Source: Bradyrhizobium sp. (GTDB lineage: Bacteria > Pseudomonadota > Alphaproteobacteria > Rhizobiales > Xanthobacteraceae). From it: a stretch of 6,126 bases of DNA. Below the pieces are notes generated by a model. The model searched no databases, had not been told where the DNA came from, and saw only the letters and a list, made by a program, of their open reading frames with translations. This document shows, one piece after another, positions 1 to 5,593 of this stretch (its first letter is position 1; each line of letters opens with the position of its first letter). A program made the position numbers and the translations under genes. The stretch spans positions 1 through 6,126 of the forward strand of contig JAQGKC010000332.1 in assembly GCA_028290305.1 (NCBI GenBank). The letters are read 5' to 3'.

Positions 1-73
1 TTGAGGTCTTCTTTGCCATCTTCTTGGTGGCTGCCTTCGCGGTCTTCTTTGCCTTCTTCGCTTTCTTGGCCAT
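1..73 (-). CDS. Lysine-rich histone H1-like protein, N-terminal part only
   Basis: The 24 codons visible before the window ends read MAKKAKKAKKTAKAATKKMA and then KKTS, nearly all Lys, Ala and Thr in an AKKAKK pattern. Such tails occur in bacterial histone-H1-like or AlgP-like proteins, which bind DNA non-specifically through charge; short proteins beginning this way are common in Bradyrhizobium and relatives. The ATG at 73-71 is preceded by AGAGGA about 5 nt upstream, a good ribosome binding site. The gene continues past base 1, so its length and any further domain are unknown. A DNA-compacting role is inferred from composition alone; a lysine-rich tail on another protein cannot be excluded. 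Confidence 0.7.
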   Translation of the reverse strand, partial: MAKKAKKAKKTAKAATKKMAKKTS

Positions 74-421
74 GTCGTCCTCTATCAAAATATCGCTCAG
101 TGAACTTGCGCACGCCGTGCATCGACCCGCGCAACAATGAGACGATATCACAAAAGCAAAATTGATACCAATGAGTCGCGAAGCCGCTCTTGAAGCGCCC
201 GCCGGGGGCAGTCGGTCCCGCGTCCCGCCTTTGGCGGCGCTATGCTGACGCTCCCGCGGCTGCCCTTTTAACCGGTCTCGCGCCCCGCAAGTGGTCTCCG
301 CTGGCGCTTCGCCCATACGCTTCCTTTTTTCTCTTTTTTCGCTTGAGGAACTAAATCCGTATGTCTTTTGGCGCCCGGAGCAGGCGCCGCCAGTCTCCGG
401 CATAGTCGAGCCGCCGCGCTA
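74..421. other. Gene-free stretch with short repeats and a pyrimidine tract
   Basis: No convincing coding sequence is seen on either strand. It holds a tandem 7-bp repeat GTCCCGC (215-221, 222-228) running into a small hairpin CCGCC-TTT-GGCGG (225-237). A GGCG-CTT-CGCC hairpin (303-313) is followed by a pyrimidine tract with two runs of six T (325-330, 334-339); this could be a weak plus-strand terminator, but the T runs start 12 nt after the stem, so it is not called as one. Two copies of GGCGCC (370-375, 383-388) flank a 7-nt spacer. The right end may contain further decayed transposase sequence. Confidence 0.5.
142..171 (-). promoter_or_regulatory. Weak candidate sigma-70-type promoter for the H1-like gene
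   Basis: On the minus strand TTGGTA (171-166) and TATCGT (147-142) are separated by 18 nt. Each matches four of six consensus positions. They lie about 70 bp upstream of the ATG in the only AT-richer patch of this intergenic region. This is a sequence-only guess. Confidence 0.2.
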
Positions 422-755
422 ATGAGGGCGCGGCGTCTCGACAAGCGGAGAACGCGGGCTCGGCAGCAATTGTTGGCATTTGTTGGCATTCCTCCTGCGC
501 CACGGTCGTTCCTACGAGGCTGGCAAGCATTGGACCCAACGACGCCGCTCCTGGCTCGCGGGCCAGACCTTTGATCAATCCGCGCATCAGATTGTCCTTC
601 AGGACTACCTCGAAGCAGTCTGGACGGCCCAAGACCGACGCGACCAGCTTATTGGACGCATCAGCTCGATGGCAGCTCACTGGTCGATGGGGCCTCTGGT
701 GGAAGCATTGCGTGGATTGCGAGGCCTCGATTTTATTCCGCCGCAACGCGAGTGA
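422..755 (+). pseudogene. IS110-family transposase remnant, central fragment, frameshifted
   Basis: Two reading frames together give a recognisable IS110 transposase segment. Bases 422-480 read MRARRLDKRRTRARQQLLAF, and the next frame continues with LLRHGRSYEAGKHWTQ and QIVLQDYLEAVW, ending in WSMGPLVEALRGLRGLDFI. This is the linker between the N-terminal DEDD catalytic domain and the C-terminal transposase_20 domain. The N-terminal acidic catalytic residues and the C-terminal region with the catalytic serine (roughly 180 residues) are both absent, so no active enzyme can be made. The frame breaks at an exact 10-bp duplication (471-490). Near 735 a second shift is likely: SAAT, which resembles the family's usual SATT after DFI, lies in another frame. 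The start is where similarity becomes visible; decayed sequence may extend further left. The fragment ends 23 bp from a protease relic on the other strand. Confidence 0.85.
471..490 (+). repeat. Exact 10-bp tandem duplication that frameshifts the transposase
   Basis: TGTTGGCATT occurs at 471-480 and again directly at 481-490. Removing one copy restores one continuous frame reading RQQLLAFLLRHGR, the expected IS110 sequence. The duplication is therefore very probably the frameshifting mutation, for example by replication slippage, and not a sequencing artefact of a homopolymer. Confidence 0.9.
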
Positions 756-778
756 ACTGTCCGCGGCACACAGCATCA

Positions 779-903
779 CTATTCAATCACCTCCTTGGGC
801 GGGGCGAGCAGCGCGCCCACGCCTGCATGGCCTCGAGCATCTGCTGCTTCAACATCGGCTGGATCGCGGAGAAGAAAAGCCAGAAAAGTTCACCGATCGA
901 CAT
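779..903 (-). pseudogene. SDH (serine dehydrogenase proteinase)/ClpP-like protease relic
   Basis: The ATG at 903 follows a strong AGGAGGG (914-908) and begins MSIGELFWLFF, then SAIQPMLKQQMLEAMQ. This resembles the hydrophobic N-terminus of SDH-type ClpP-fold serine proteases (Pfam SDH_sah), which start with an FWLFF segment followed by LQPVLRQR-like sequence. Full-length members are about 280 residues; here the frame stops at TGA (789-787) after 38 codons, and the nucleophile region is missing. From 823 another frame reads GVGALLAPPKEVIE and stops at TAG (781-779). That could be the gene's original C-terminus joined to its N-terminus by an internal deletion, though I cannot confirm this. It starts 19 bp after the rhomboid stop, as in an operon. 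A genuine 38-residue membrane peptide is the alternative reading. Confidence 0.6.
787..796 (-). promoter_or_regulatory. Full-consensus Shine-Dalgarno sequence at the relic's end
   Basis: The minus strand reads AAGGAGGTGA, a full complement of the 16S rRNA 3' end. GTG (779) and ATG (776) follow 7 and 10 nt further on. The reading frame from there runs antisense through the IS110 fragment to 351 without recognisable similarity. This may be the original ribosome binding site of a third operon gene, now replaced by transposase debris. Confidence 0.4.
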
Positions 904-907
904 CGAA

Positions 908-914
908 CCCTCCT
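908..914 (-). promoter_or_regulatory. Ribosome binding site of the SDH-like relic
   Basis: AGGAGGG on the minus strand lies 4 nt before the ATG at 903 and inside the 19-bp gap after the rhomboid stop codon. It fixes the start of the relic and suggests it was translated from the rhomboid mRNA. Confidence 0.7.
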
Positions 915-922
915 ATGGCATC

Positions 923-1663
923 TCATGTTCGTCCCTGGGTGTCGAAGCCGAGCACGCCTTCGTCCGGGTAGTACGCGCGATAGCGCTGCTCGGATCGGGC
1001 CAGGAGAGGACCGAGCGTGAATCCCGCTATGAATCCCCCGACATGGGCCCACCACGCGACGTCTCCGCTGGGGGAGGGTAGTAAGAGCTCCATCATTGAC
1101 TGGAGAAGCTGCAGCAGGAACCACAGGCCGATGAAGACGGATGCATAGACTTCGAAAAACAGTGGGATGAACAGGATCGGAACGAGCACGACGACCCGCG
1201 CCATCGGAAACAGGCGCATGTAGCAGCCGAGAATGCCAGCAATAGCGCCGGAAGCGCCCAATGCCGGTATGACAGAATCTGGGTTGAACATGACATGCGC
1301 AACCGACGCCGCGAGGCCGCAGACGAGATAGAACGCCAGACATCGGCCATGACCCAGCCGATCCTCAACGGTCGGGCCGAACAGCCATAGCGTCCACATG
1401 TTCACGATAAGATGGAGCCAGCTTCCATGCAAAAACATCATTGTGAAGAAAGGCAAGATGTCCACCGTCGCCAAATCGGTGTCCCCGGATGTGAAAACAT
1501 CGGAGTAACGCGCGGGAATGAGCGCGAATTGGCCCACGAACAGTTCCAGCTCGTCCGGACTCAGGCTGTCCTGGAATAGAAACACGAGGCAATTGATGGC
1601 GATTAGCATCCAGGTGATCGCCGGTGGGTAGCGGGACGGAACAGTGTTCCGGATCGGCATCAT
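923..1663 (-). CDS. Rhomboid family intramembrane serine protease
   Basis: The product is a 246-residue polytopic membrane protein with the full rhomboid active site. His84 and Asn88 form the HxxxN motif in HLIVNMW, catalytic Ser138 sits in GASGA, and catalytic His207 is in AHVGGFIAGF of the last helix. Hydrophobic segments lie near residues 14-31, 66-96, 107-126, 134-153, 157-190 (probably more than one helix) and 202-221, followed by a charged tail of about 25 residues. Rhomboids cleave transmembrane substrates within the bilayer; the substrate is unknown. The start at 1663 is chosen because residues upstream in an extended frame (to 1777) look non-coding and a GAGAG-like site precedes it; Met at 1660 is equally possible. 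The SDH-like relic follows 19 bp downstream, suggesting a former two-protease operon. All catalytic residues are present, so it appears functional. Confidence 0.93.
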   Translation of the reverse strand: MMPIRNTVPSRYPPAITWMLIAINCLVFLFQDSLSPDELELFVGQFALIPARYSDVFTSGDTDLATVDILPFFTMMFLHGSWLHLIVNMWTLWLFGPTVEDRLGHGRCLAFYLVCGLAASVAHVMFNPDSVIPALGASGAIAGILGCYMRLFPMARVVVLVPILFIPLFFEVYASVFIGLWFLLQLLQSMMELLLPSPSGDVAWWAHVGGFIAGFTLGPLLARSEQRYRAYYPDEGVLGFDTQGRT

Positions 1664-1686
1664 ATCTGGCGCTCTCGGCTCTGGAC

Positions 1687-1700
1687 CCGTAAAGTTACGG
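1687..1700. repeat. 14-bp inverted repeat just upstream of the rhomboid gene
   Basis: CCGTAA-AG-TTACGG is a perfect 6-bp dyad with a 2-bp spacer, ending 24 bp before the rhomboid start. Its position fits an operator or a feature of the 5' leader. I do not recognise the binding protein, and the loop is too short for a stable RNA hairpin with all six pairs, which favours a protein site. Confidence 0.4.
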
Positions 1701-1850
1701 CCGTACACGAATTGCGACCAAGAGCGACAACCTGCTCTTAAGAAATGAAGCTCCGCCGGTGGACCACCTCGTTGCACGCCTTATCGTCAGTTGGAGCTAT
1801 TTCGAATTGATCCGACGGTCATGTTCGAACCTGGTTACCAACGACCCAAG

Positions 1851-2882
1851 CTAGTGCGTGGCCCCGGCGTGTTCCAATTGCGGGATCGTTGGCCCCTCTC
1901 CGGCGCCGGTACGCACGATGGCGTCGGAAATCTCCTGCAAATCGGCAGCGGTCAGTTGGAGGGACGCGGCACCAATCCAGCCGTCGACTTGCAGGGGTGA
2001 GCGGCCACCGACAATTGCTCCGGTAACACCGGGCCAGGCCAGCGTCCAAGCGACCGCTACGGCGGACACGGTAGTCCGATGACGTTGCGCAACTGGACGC
2101 AAAGCGTCGCGCAAGGCCAAATTGCGGCTCAGGTTCGGCTCGTTGAATTCAGGCGAGTGGCGCCGCCAATCATCCTTGGCAAATCTCGCGACCTGCTCCC
2201 GGCCGAACGTGTCAGTCAACAGACCGGATTGCATGGGGCTGTAACAGATAACCCCTGTGTTATGCTTGGCACACCAGGAGATCTCGCGTGCGGCGGCTTG
2301 GCGCCGGATCAGCGAAAACGGCGGCTGCAGCGAATCGACATGCCGAATGGCTTCGCATCGTTCGAGCAACGATACGTCGAAATTGCTGACGCCTGCCAAT
2401 CGGACTTTGCCCTCCATGATCAGCCGCACCATTTCGTTCCATGAGTCCTCCACGGGCGTGCCGGTTTCATCGGGCCAATGAAATTGATAGAGGTCGATTC
2501 GTTCCACCCCTAACCGCCGCAACGAAGCGTCGCATTCCCGCCGAATCGACTCCGGTTTGAGCACTCGTCGCGGCGCGGCCATCGGATTGTTCGGATCCCA
2601 GATTAATCCACATTTCGTGAAGACCATTGGGCGATCGGATGGCAGCCGTTCGCGCAGCAGCCGTCCAACCACTTCTTCGGAATGACCGAGCCCATACACT
2701 GCGGCCGTATCTATCCAGTTCACTCCGAGTTCCAGTGCGTGACGCATGGTCGCCAGCGAAACAGCATCGTCTTGGGGTCCCCAGCCGAATGCCCAACCAT
2801 CGCCGCCGATTGCCCAAGCGCCGAATCCGGTCTTGGTGATCATTACGCGGCTTGAGCCGACTGGTCGGTGCGGAAGGCTCAT
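1851..2882 (-). CDS. Aldo/keto reductase, NAD(P)H-dependent
   Basis: The 343-residue product has the complete aldo/keto reductase tetrad: Asp58 and Tyr63 in IDTAAVYG, Lys90 in VFTKCG and His135 in LYQFHWPD. The N-terminal GFGAWAIGG, the LRRLGVERIDLYQFHW strand, GKVRLAGVSNF (about 159-168) and the cofactor-binding end with AIVGGRSPLQ (about 289-298) follow in the usual TIM-barrel order. Such enzymes reduce aldehydes or ketones to alcohols; the substrate cannot be read from the sequence. The start at 2882 has GGGAAG about 8 nt upstream and gives a normal family N-terminus (RPVGSSRVMITKTGFG); an open extension to 3026 looks non-coding. It lies 197 bp downstream of the poxB-like gene on the same strand, with its own candidate FNR/FixK-type promoter in the gap. 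Nothing appears broken. Confidence 0.92.
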   Translation of the reverse strand: MSLPHRPVGSSRVMITKTGFGAWAIGGDGWAFGWGPQDDAVSLATMRHALELGVNWIDTAAVYGLGHSEEVVGRLLRERLPSDRPMVFTKCGLIWDPNNPMAAPRRVLKPESIRRECDASLRRLGVERIDLYQFHWPDETGTPVEDSWNEMVRLIMEGKVRLAGVSNFDVSLLERCEAIRHVDSLQPPFSLIRRQAAAREISWCAKHNTGVICYSPMQSGLLTDTFGREQVARFAKDDWRRHSPEFNEPNLSRNLALRDALRPVAQRHRTTVSAVAVAWTLAWPGVTGAIVGGRSPLQVDGWIGAASLQLTAADLQEISDAIVRTGAGEGPTIPQLEHAGATH

Positions 2883-2942
2883 TATTCGATCTTCCCATTG
2901 AGGAAAGCGCCTACCATCTTGGCCAAGCGCGCAACATGCTGC

Positions 2943-2984
2943 TTGATACGTGAACCGCAATATATTTGCATTGACGGCCGTCAG
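2943..2984 (-). promoter_or_regulatory. Candidate FNR/FixK-type promoter of the aldo/keto reductase gene
   Basis: The minus strand carries CTGACGGCCGTCAA (2984-2971), whose core TGACGGCCGTCA (2972-2983) is a perfect 12-bp palindrome. It differs at one position from the FixK-type pattern TTG(A/C)-N6-(T/G)CAA. Exactly 22 nt further on is TATCAA (2948-2943), a four-of-six match to a -10 box. A start at about 2936 would put the dyad centre at -41.5, the classical class-II activator position, and give a 54-nt leader. Which CRP/FNR-family member would bind is unknown. Confidence 0.45.
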
Positions 2985-3079
2985 TCCCGAGACGACGAGT
3001 AGAGACGATGAAATCAAATCGGTCAAAGCGCGTGCACGGACATATCAAAGCGATGAGGGCGCGAAATGAAGCAGGGACA

Positions 3080-4771
3080 TTATCCGCCGGTGACGGCGAG
3101 TATGGCTTCCTTGATCTTGGCTACGGCATAACGTCCGGCCTGCTCCAATTCGATGTGCGGCATGTTCGGCATCTCGTCGGCGGCCACGACGGCGTCGACG
3201 ATCGTCGGGCCGTCGATGGCCAAGGCCTCGCTGATTGCGGCCATCAGATCGTTTGGCTTTCGCGCTACAAATCCGTGACCGCCACAGGCACGTGCCAGCG
3301 CGGCAAAATCGGGATTGGGGAACTCGATGGCTTCGCGGAAGGGAGCGATGCCGACGCTCTCGGCCTCGAGCGTGATCAGCCCAAGCGACGAGTTATTGTA
3401 AACAATGACCTTGACCGGCAGACGGTGATGCACCGATGTCATGAACTCGCCCGTCAGCATGTTGAACCCGCCATCTCCGGTGAGCGCAATCACTTGGCGC
3501 GAACGGTCCAGCGCCTGAATTCCGTTGGCCTGTCCGAGCGCCGTGCCCACTGCGGCGTTGTTGAACGAGCCGATGATGCGCTGCGATCCGGTTTGCTGGA
3601 TCCAGTTTGCTGACCACAGCGTATTGAGCCCCGTATCGAACACGAAGATCGCATCGGCGCGGGCGAGTTTGCTAATTCCGCGCGCGACCGCCTGCGGATG
3701 GATGCGATCCTTGCTGCGCGCTAGATCGGCCTGCTTGTCCAGCATCTCATCCCACCGGCGACGCTCCAGGGTCACTTTGTCCCAGAATCTGGTGTCGGCC
3801 TTAGCCGCGACCTTATCGAGCAACAGCTTCAGCGTCGGTCGCGTCGAGCCGGTAACGCCGAATACTGTCGGTGCGCGCCGGCCCAGAACCTGTGTGCGCT
3901 CGTCGATCTGGATCACTGAACCCTTGGCAGGCAGAAAATTGGAGTAGGGATAGTCCGTGCCGACCATCAGCAGCAGGTCGCAGTGCTGCACGGCGTTATA
4001 AACCGCCCTGGTGCCGATCATGCCAAGACCGCCCATCCAGCGTGGATCATCATACGCCATCAACTCCTTGCCGCGCACCGTATGGACAAGCGGGGCCTTG
4101 AGACGGTCCGACAGCGCGCGCAGCACGTCGGCGGCGCCGCGGCAGCCAGCACCGCACATGATCACCACATTGCTGGCCTTGTCGATCCGTCGGGCGATTT
4201 CGGCGACGTCATTCTCGCTTGCCGCAAATTCGGAGCGAGGCCGCAAGGTCGCGACGCTGAACGGCGCGCCCGCCCTGGCTGAGAGCACATCCTGAGGAAG
4301 CGTCAGGTGCGCGACGCCAGGGCCAGAATAGGCGGAGGCGATCGCCTGATGAATCACCCCCGGGGCCTGCGCCGCGGTCGAGATAGTCTCGGTGTAGAGC
4401 GAGACGTCACGAAACAACAGATCAGGCTCGGTGGTTTGGATGAAATCGGTGCCTTGCAGCTTGCGCGGCATGTCGCCGGAAAGCGCTAGCACTGGCGCGT
4501 GGTCGCGAGTCGCCTCGTAAAGGCCGGCGACCAGATGATTGCTGCCGGGACCAGTGGTGCCGGCGCAAACGCCCAGCCGGCCGGTGAGCTTGGCCTGGCC
4601 TGCGGCGGCCAGTGCCGCGCCTTCTTCATGCCTGACGCCGACCCATTCGATCTTGCTGTGCCGAACGGCATCCGCTAGCGGGTTCAGGGAATCCCCGATC
4701 AATCCAAAAATGTGCCTGACGCCGATCTGTTCGAGCACGCCGACCAGAATCTCCGAGACTGTCCGTGACAT
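3080..4771 (-). CDS. poxB: PoxB-type pyruvate dehydrogenase (quinone), ThDP- and FAD-dependent
   Basis: The 563-residue product follows Escherichia coli PoxB along its whole length. Glu50 in RHEEGAALAA would activate the ThDP ring; GTTGPGSNHLVAGLYEATRDH follows at about 71-91; the central FAD domain contains RGKE (233-236) and GTDYPYSNFLP (271-281); the ThDP/Mg motif runs from GDGGFNML (432) to NN (459-460). PoxB oxidatively decarboxylates pyruvate to acetate and CO2 and gives electrons to ubiquinone at the membrane. The C-terminus matches up to LEQA and then ends in KEAILAVTGG, lacking roughly the last 14 residues of the E. coli enzyme, part of the lipid-binding amphipathic tail. Membrane activation may therefore differ, and a related ThDP oxidase with another 2-oxo-acid substrate is possible. 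The start at 4771 is preceded by GGAG with good spacing, and homology begins there. A FixK-like site lies upstream. Confidence 0.85.
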   Translation of the reverse strand: MSRTVSEILVGVLEQIGVRHIFGLIGDSLNPLADAVRHSKIEWVGVRHEEGAALAAAGQAKLTGRLGVCAGTTGPGSNHLVAGLYEATRDHAPVLALSGDMPRKLQGTDFIQTTEPDLLFRDVSLYTETISTAAQAPGVIHQAIASAYSGPGVAHLTLPQDVLSARAGAPFSVATLRPRSEFAASENDVAEIARRIDKASNVVIMCGAGCRGAADVLRALSDRLKAPLVHTVRGKELMAYDDPRWMGGLGMIGTRAVYNAVQHCDLLLMVGTDYPYSNFLPAKGSVIQIDERTQVLGRRAPTVFGVTGSTRPTLKLLLDKVAAKADTRFWDKVTLERRRWDEMLDKQADLARSKDRIHPQAVARGISKLARADAIFVFDTGLNTLWSANWIQQTGSQRIIGSFNNAAVGTALGQANGIQALDRSRQVIALTGDGGFNMLTGEFMTSVHHRLPVKVIVYNNSSLGLITLEAESVGIAPFREAIEFPNPDFAALARACGGHGFVARKPNDLMAAISEALAIDGPTIVDAVVAADEMPNMPHIELEQAGRYAVAKIKEAILAVTGG

Positions 4772-4911
4772 TTTTTGCTCCGACCGTTGACGCATGCCGT
4801 GGCGGCGGGATCGTGGCTTCAACTTGAAGGACCGGTTGCGACCCGATGGTGGCGCGAGCGGCGACTGTTTTACAGGTTCAATTCGCGCGTGCTTTGTTGG
4901 CGGTCCGATCT

Positions 4912-4927
4912 CGTTCTCACAAGAACG
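4912..4927. repeat. Inverted repeat CGTTCT-CACA-AGAACG upstream of poxB
   Basis: A perfect 6-bp dyad with a 4-bp spacer lies about 140 bp upstream of the poxB start. If transcription starts near 4936 it falls at about +9 to +24 of the leader, where it could be an operator or a small 5' hairpin with a UGUG loop. It is not the alphaproteobacterial LexA site, which is a direct repeat of GTTC with a 7-bp spacer. Confidence 0.4.
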
Positions 4928-4930
4928 TTG

Positions 4931-4955
4931 GATCGCTGCAACATTAGATCGCTGC
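4931..4955. repeat. Direct repeat GATCGCTGC with 7-bp spacer
   Basis: GATCGCTGC occurs exactly at 4931-4939 and 4947-4955, a 16-bp period. The pair overlaps the candidate -10 region and start site of poxB, where a tandem-site repressor could act, but the repeat may also be a chance or slippage product. Confidence 0.4.
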
Positions 4956-4982
4956 GCGGATGAGCTAATTGATGGCGGTCAA
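4943..4982 (-). promoter_or_regulatory. Candidate FixK/FNR-dependent promoter of poxB
   Basis: The minus strand reads TTGACCGCCATCAA (4982-4969). This fits the rhizobial FixK pattern TTG(A/C)-N6-(T/G)CAA exactly and the FNR pattern TTGAT-N4-ATCAA at nine of ten positions. Twenty nt downstream is TCTAAT (4948-4943), a five-of-six match to a -10 box. A start near 4936 would place the dyad centre near -40 and leave a leader of about 165 nt. The spacing is 1-2 nt shorter than usual for class II. FixK/FNR control would mean induction at low oxygen, an inference from the site alone. Confidence 0.5.
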
Positions 4983-5593
4983 TGTCTCAACCGATTTCGG
5001 AGCTTACGTTAGGACCATGCAAACAGCGTAGATCCCACGCAGCGCAGACAGGCCGACCATATGCGTCGCTCTTGCAATAGTTGCGGTGTCGCCGCCGTCG
5101 CTCAGGGCAAACCATTATGAACTGGTAAGCGTAGGCGTGCCAGCGGGACATTTGTAGCACCGTCGCGGTCGATCTCCCTTGGGGATAAAGAAAGTCCCAA
5201 GATGAGAAGCCAGTGCTTCTCGTCGAAATCAACCGAACGCGTGCCTTGCAGGTCGTACGCGCCCGTGTCCCCGGGCCATTACCCTCCCAGCACCGTGGGC
5301 GGATGAACATTGGCAATCAGTCTTGCCGTACTCGCGATCTGCGTCGTCGGTAGACAGACCGCTGTCACCAACCTAACGCCTCGTCCAATCGGCCGTGTCA
5401 TCCAAGATGAGTCTTGGCTATTTTCGAATGGGCGCGAACTGGAGACCGGTCGAAATATTGGATAACCTGGTCACGGCGAGAGAGGCGCTGTCGCGACCAC
5501 TGGGAACCGGCAGTACGGAATGACACCGGACGCGCGCCTTTGGCTGGTGACATGACGGCGAATTAAGTTGATTTTGGCCTACATTCGCCAATC
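4983..5593. other. Gene-free region with hairpins, divergent intergenic spacer
   Basis: No reading frame here has recognisable similarity, a good ribosome binding site and plausible composition together. The longest, on the minus strand 4987-5316, gives a Cys/Arg/Trp-rich product unlike a real protein. Short minus-strand stretches look more protein-like in other frames: HWLLILGL near 5200 and LSALRGIYAVCMVLT ending at about 5010. These may be remnants of a decayed gene or chance. Two adjacent hairpins (5178-5224) are the clearest structure. A weak -35/-10 pair, TTGGCT (5541-5546) and TTAAGT (5564-5569), lies 25 bp before the plus-strand gene. Confidence 0.45.
5178..5224. ncRNA. Two adjacent hairpins, possible structured RNA
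   Basis: The first stem pairs CTTGGG (5178-5183) with CCCAAG (5196-5201). The second is stronger: GATGAGAAGC (5201-5210), a CAGT loop and GCTTCTCGTC (5215-5224), forming ten pairs including one G-U in the plus-strand transcript. They share base 5201, so they would stack or compete. No T run follows on the plus strand; on the minus strand the second hairpin is followed by CTTGGGACTTTCTTTATC, which is T-rich but too far for a standard terminator. An RNA gene, a leader element, or a terminator of a lost gene are all possible. Confidence 0.3.

Noticed and set aside
161..175. TTGATACCAATGAG as an FNR/FixK site
   Set aside because: The right half-site does not match (ATGAG in place of ATCAA), unlike the two boxes reported upstream of poxB and the aldo/keto reductase.
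303..339. Possible rho-independent terminator (small hairpin plus T runs)
   Set aside because: The stem is only four pairs and the T runs begin 12 nt after it, too far for intrinsic termination.
351..779. 142-codon minus-strand open frame opposite the transposase fragment
   Set aside because: The plus strand here has clear IS110 similarity, while this product resembles nothing and is explained as an antisense shadow, despite the good ribosome binding site noted separately.
1664..1777. N-terminal extension of the rhomboid to 1777
   Set aside because: The extra 38 residues lack a hydrophobic or conserved character and contain the CCGTAA-AG-TTACGG dyad; the homologous protein begins at 1663.
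1815..1840. GGTTCGAAC on the minus strand, resembling a tRNA T-arm
   Set aside because: The flanking bases do not form the T-stem and no anticodon or acceptor arm is present.
2883..3026. N-terminal extension of the aldo/keto reductase to 3026
   Set aside because: The usual family N-terminus begins at 2882 with a nearby ribosome binding site, and the extension covers the candidate promoter palindrome.
3008..3613. 201-codon plus-strand open frame
   Set aside because: It lies entirely antisense to the poxB-like gene, whose protein motifs are unambiguous.
4987..5316. 109-codon minus-strand open frame in the spacer
   Set aside because: The product is rich in Cys, Arg and Trp, has no similarity I recognise and no ribosome binding site; GC-rich DNA yields such frames by chance.
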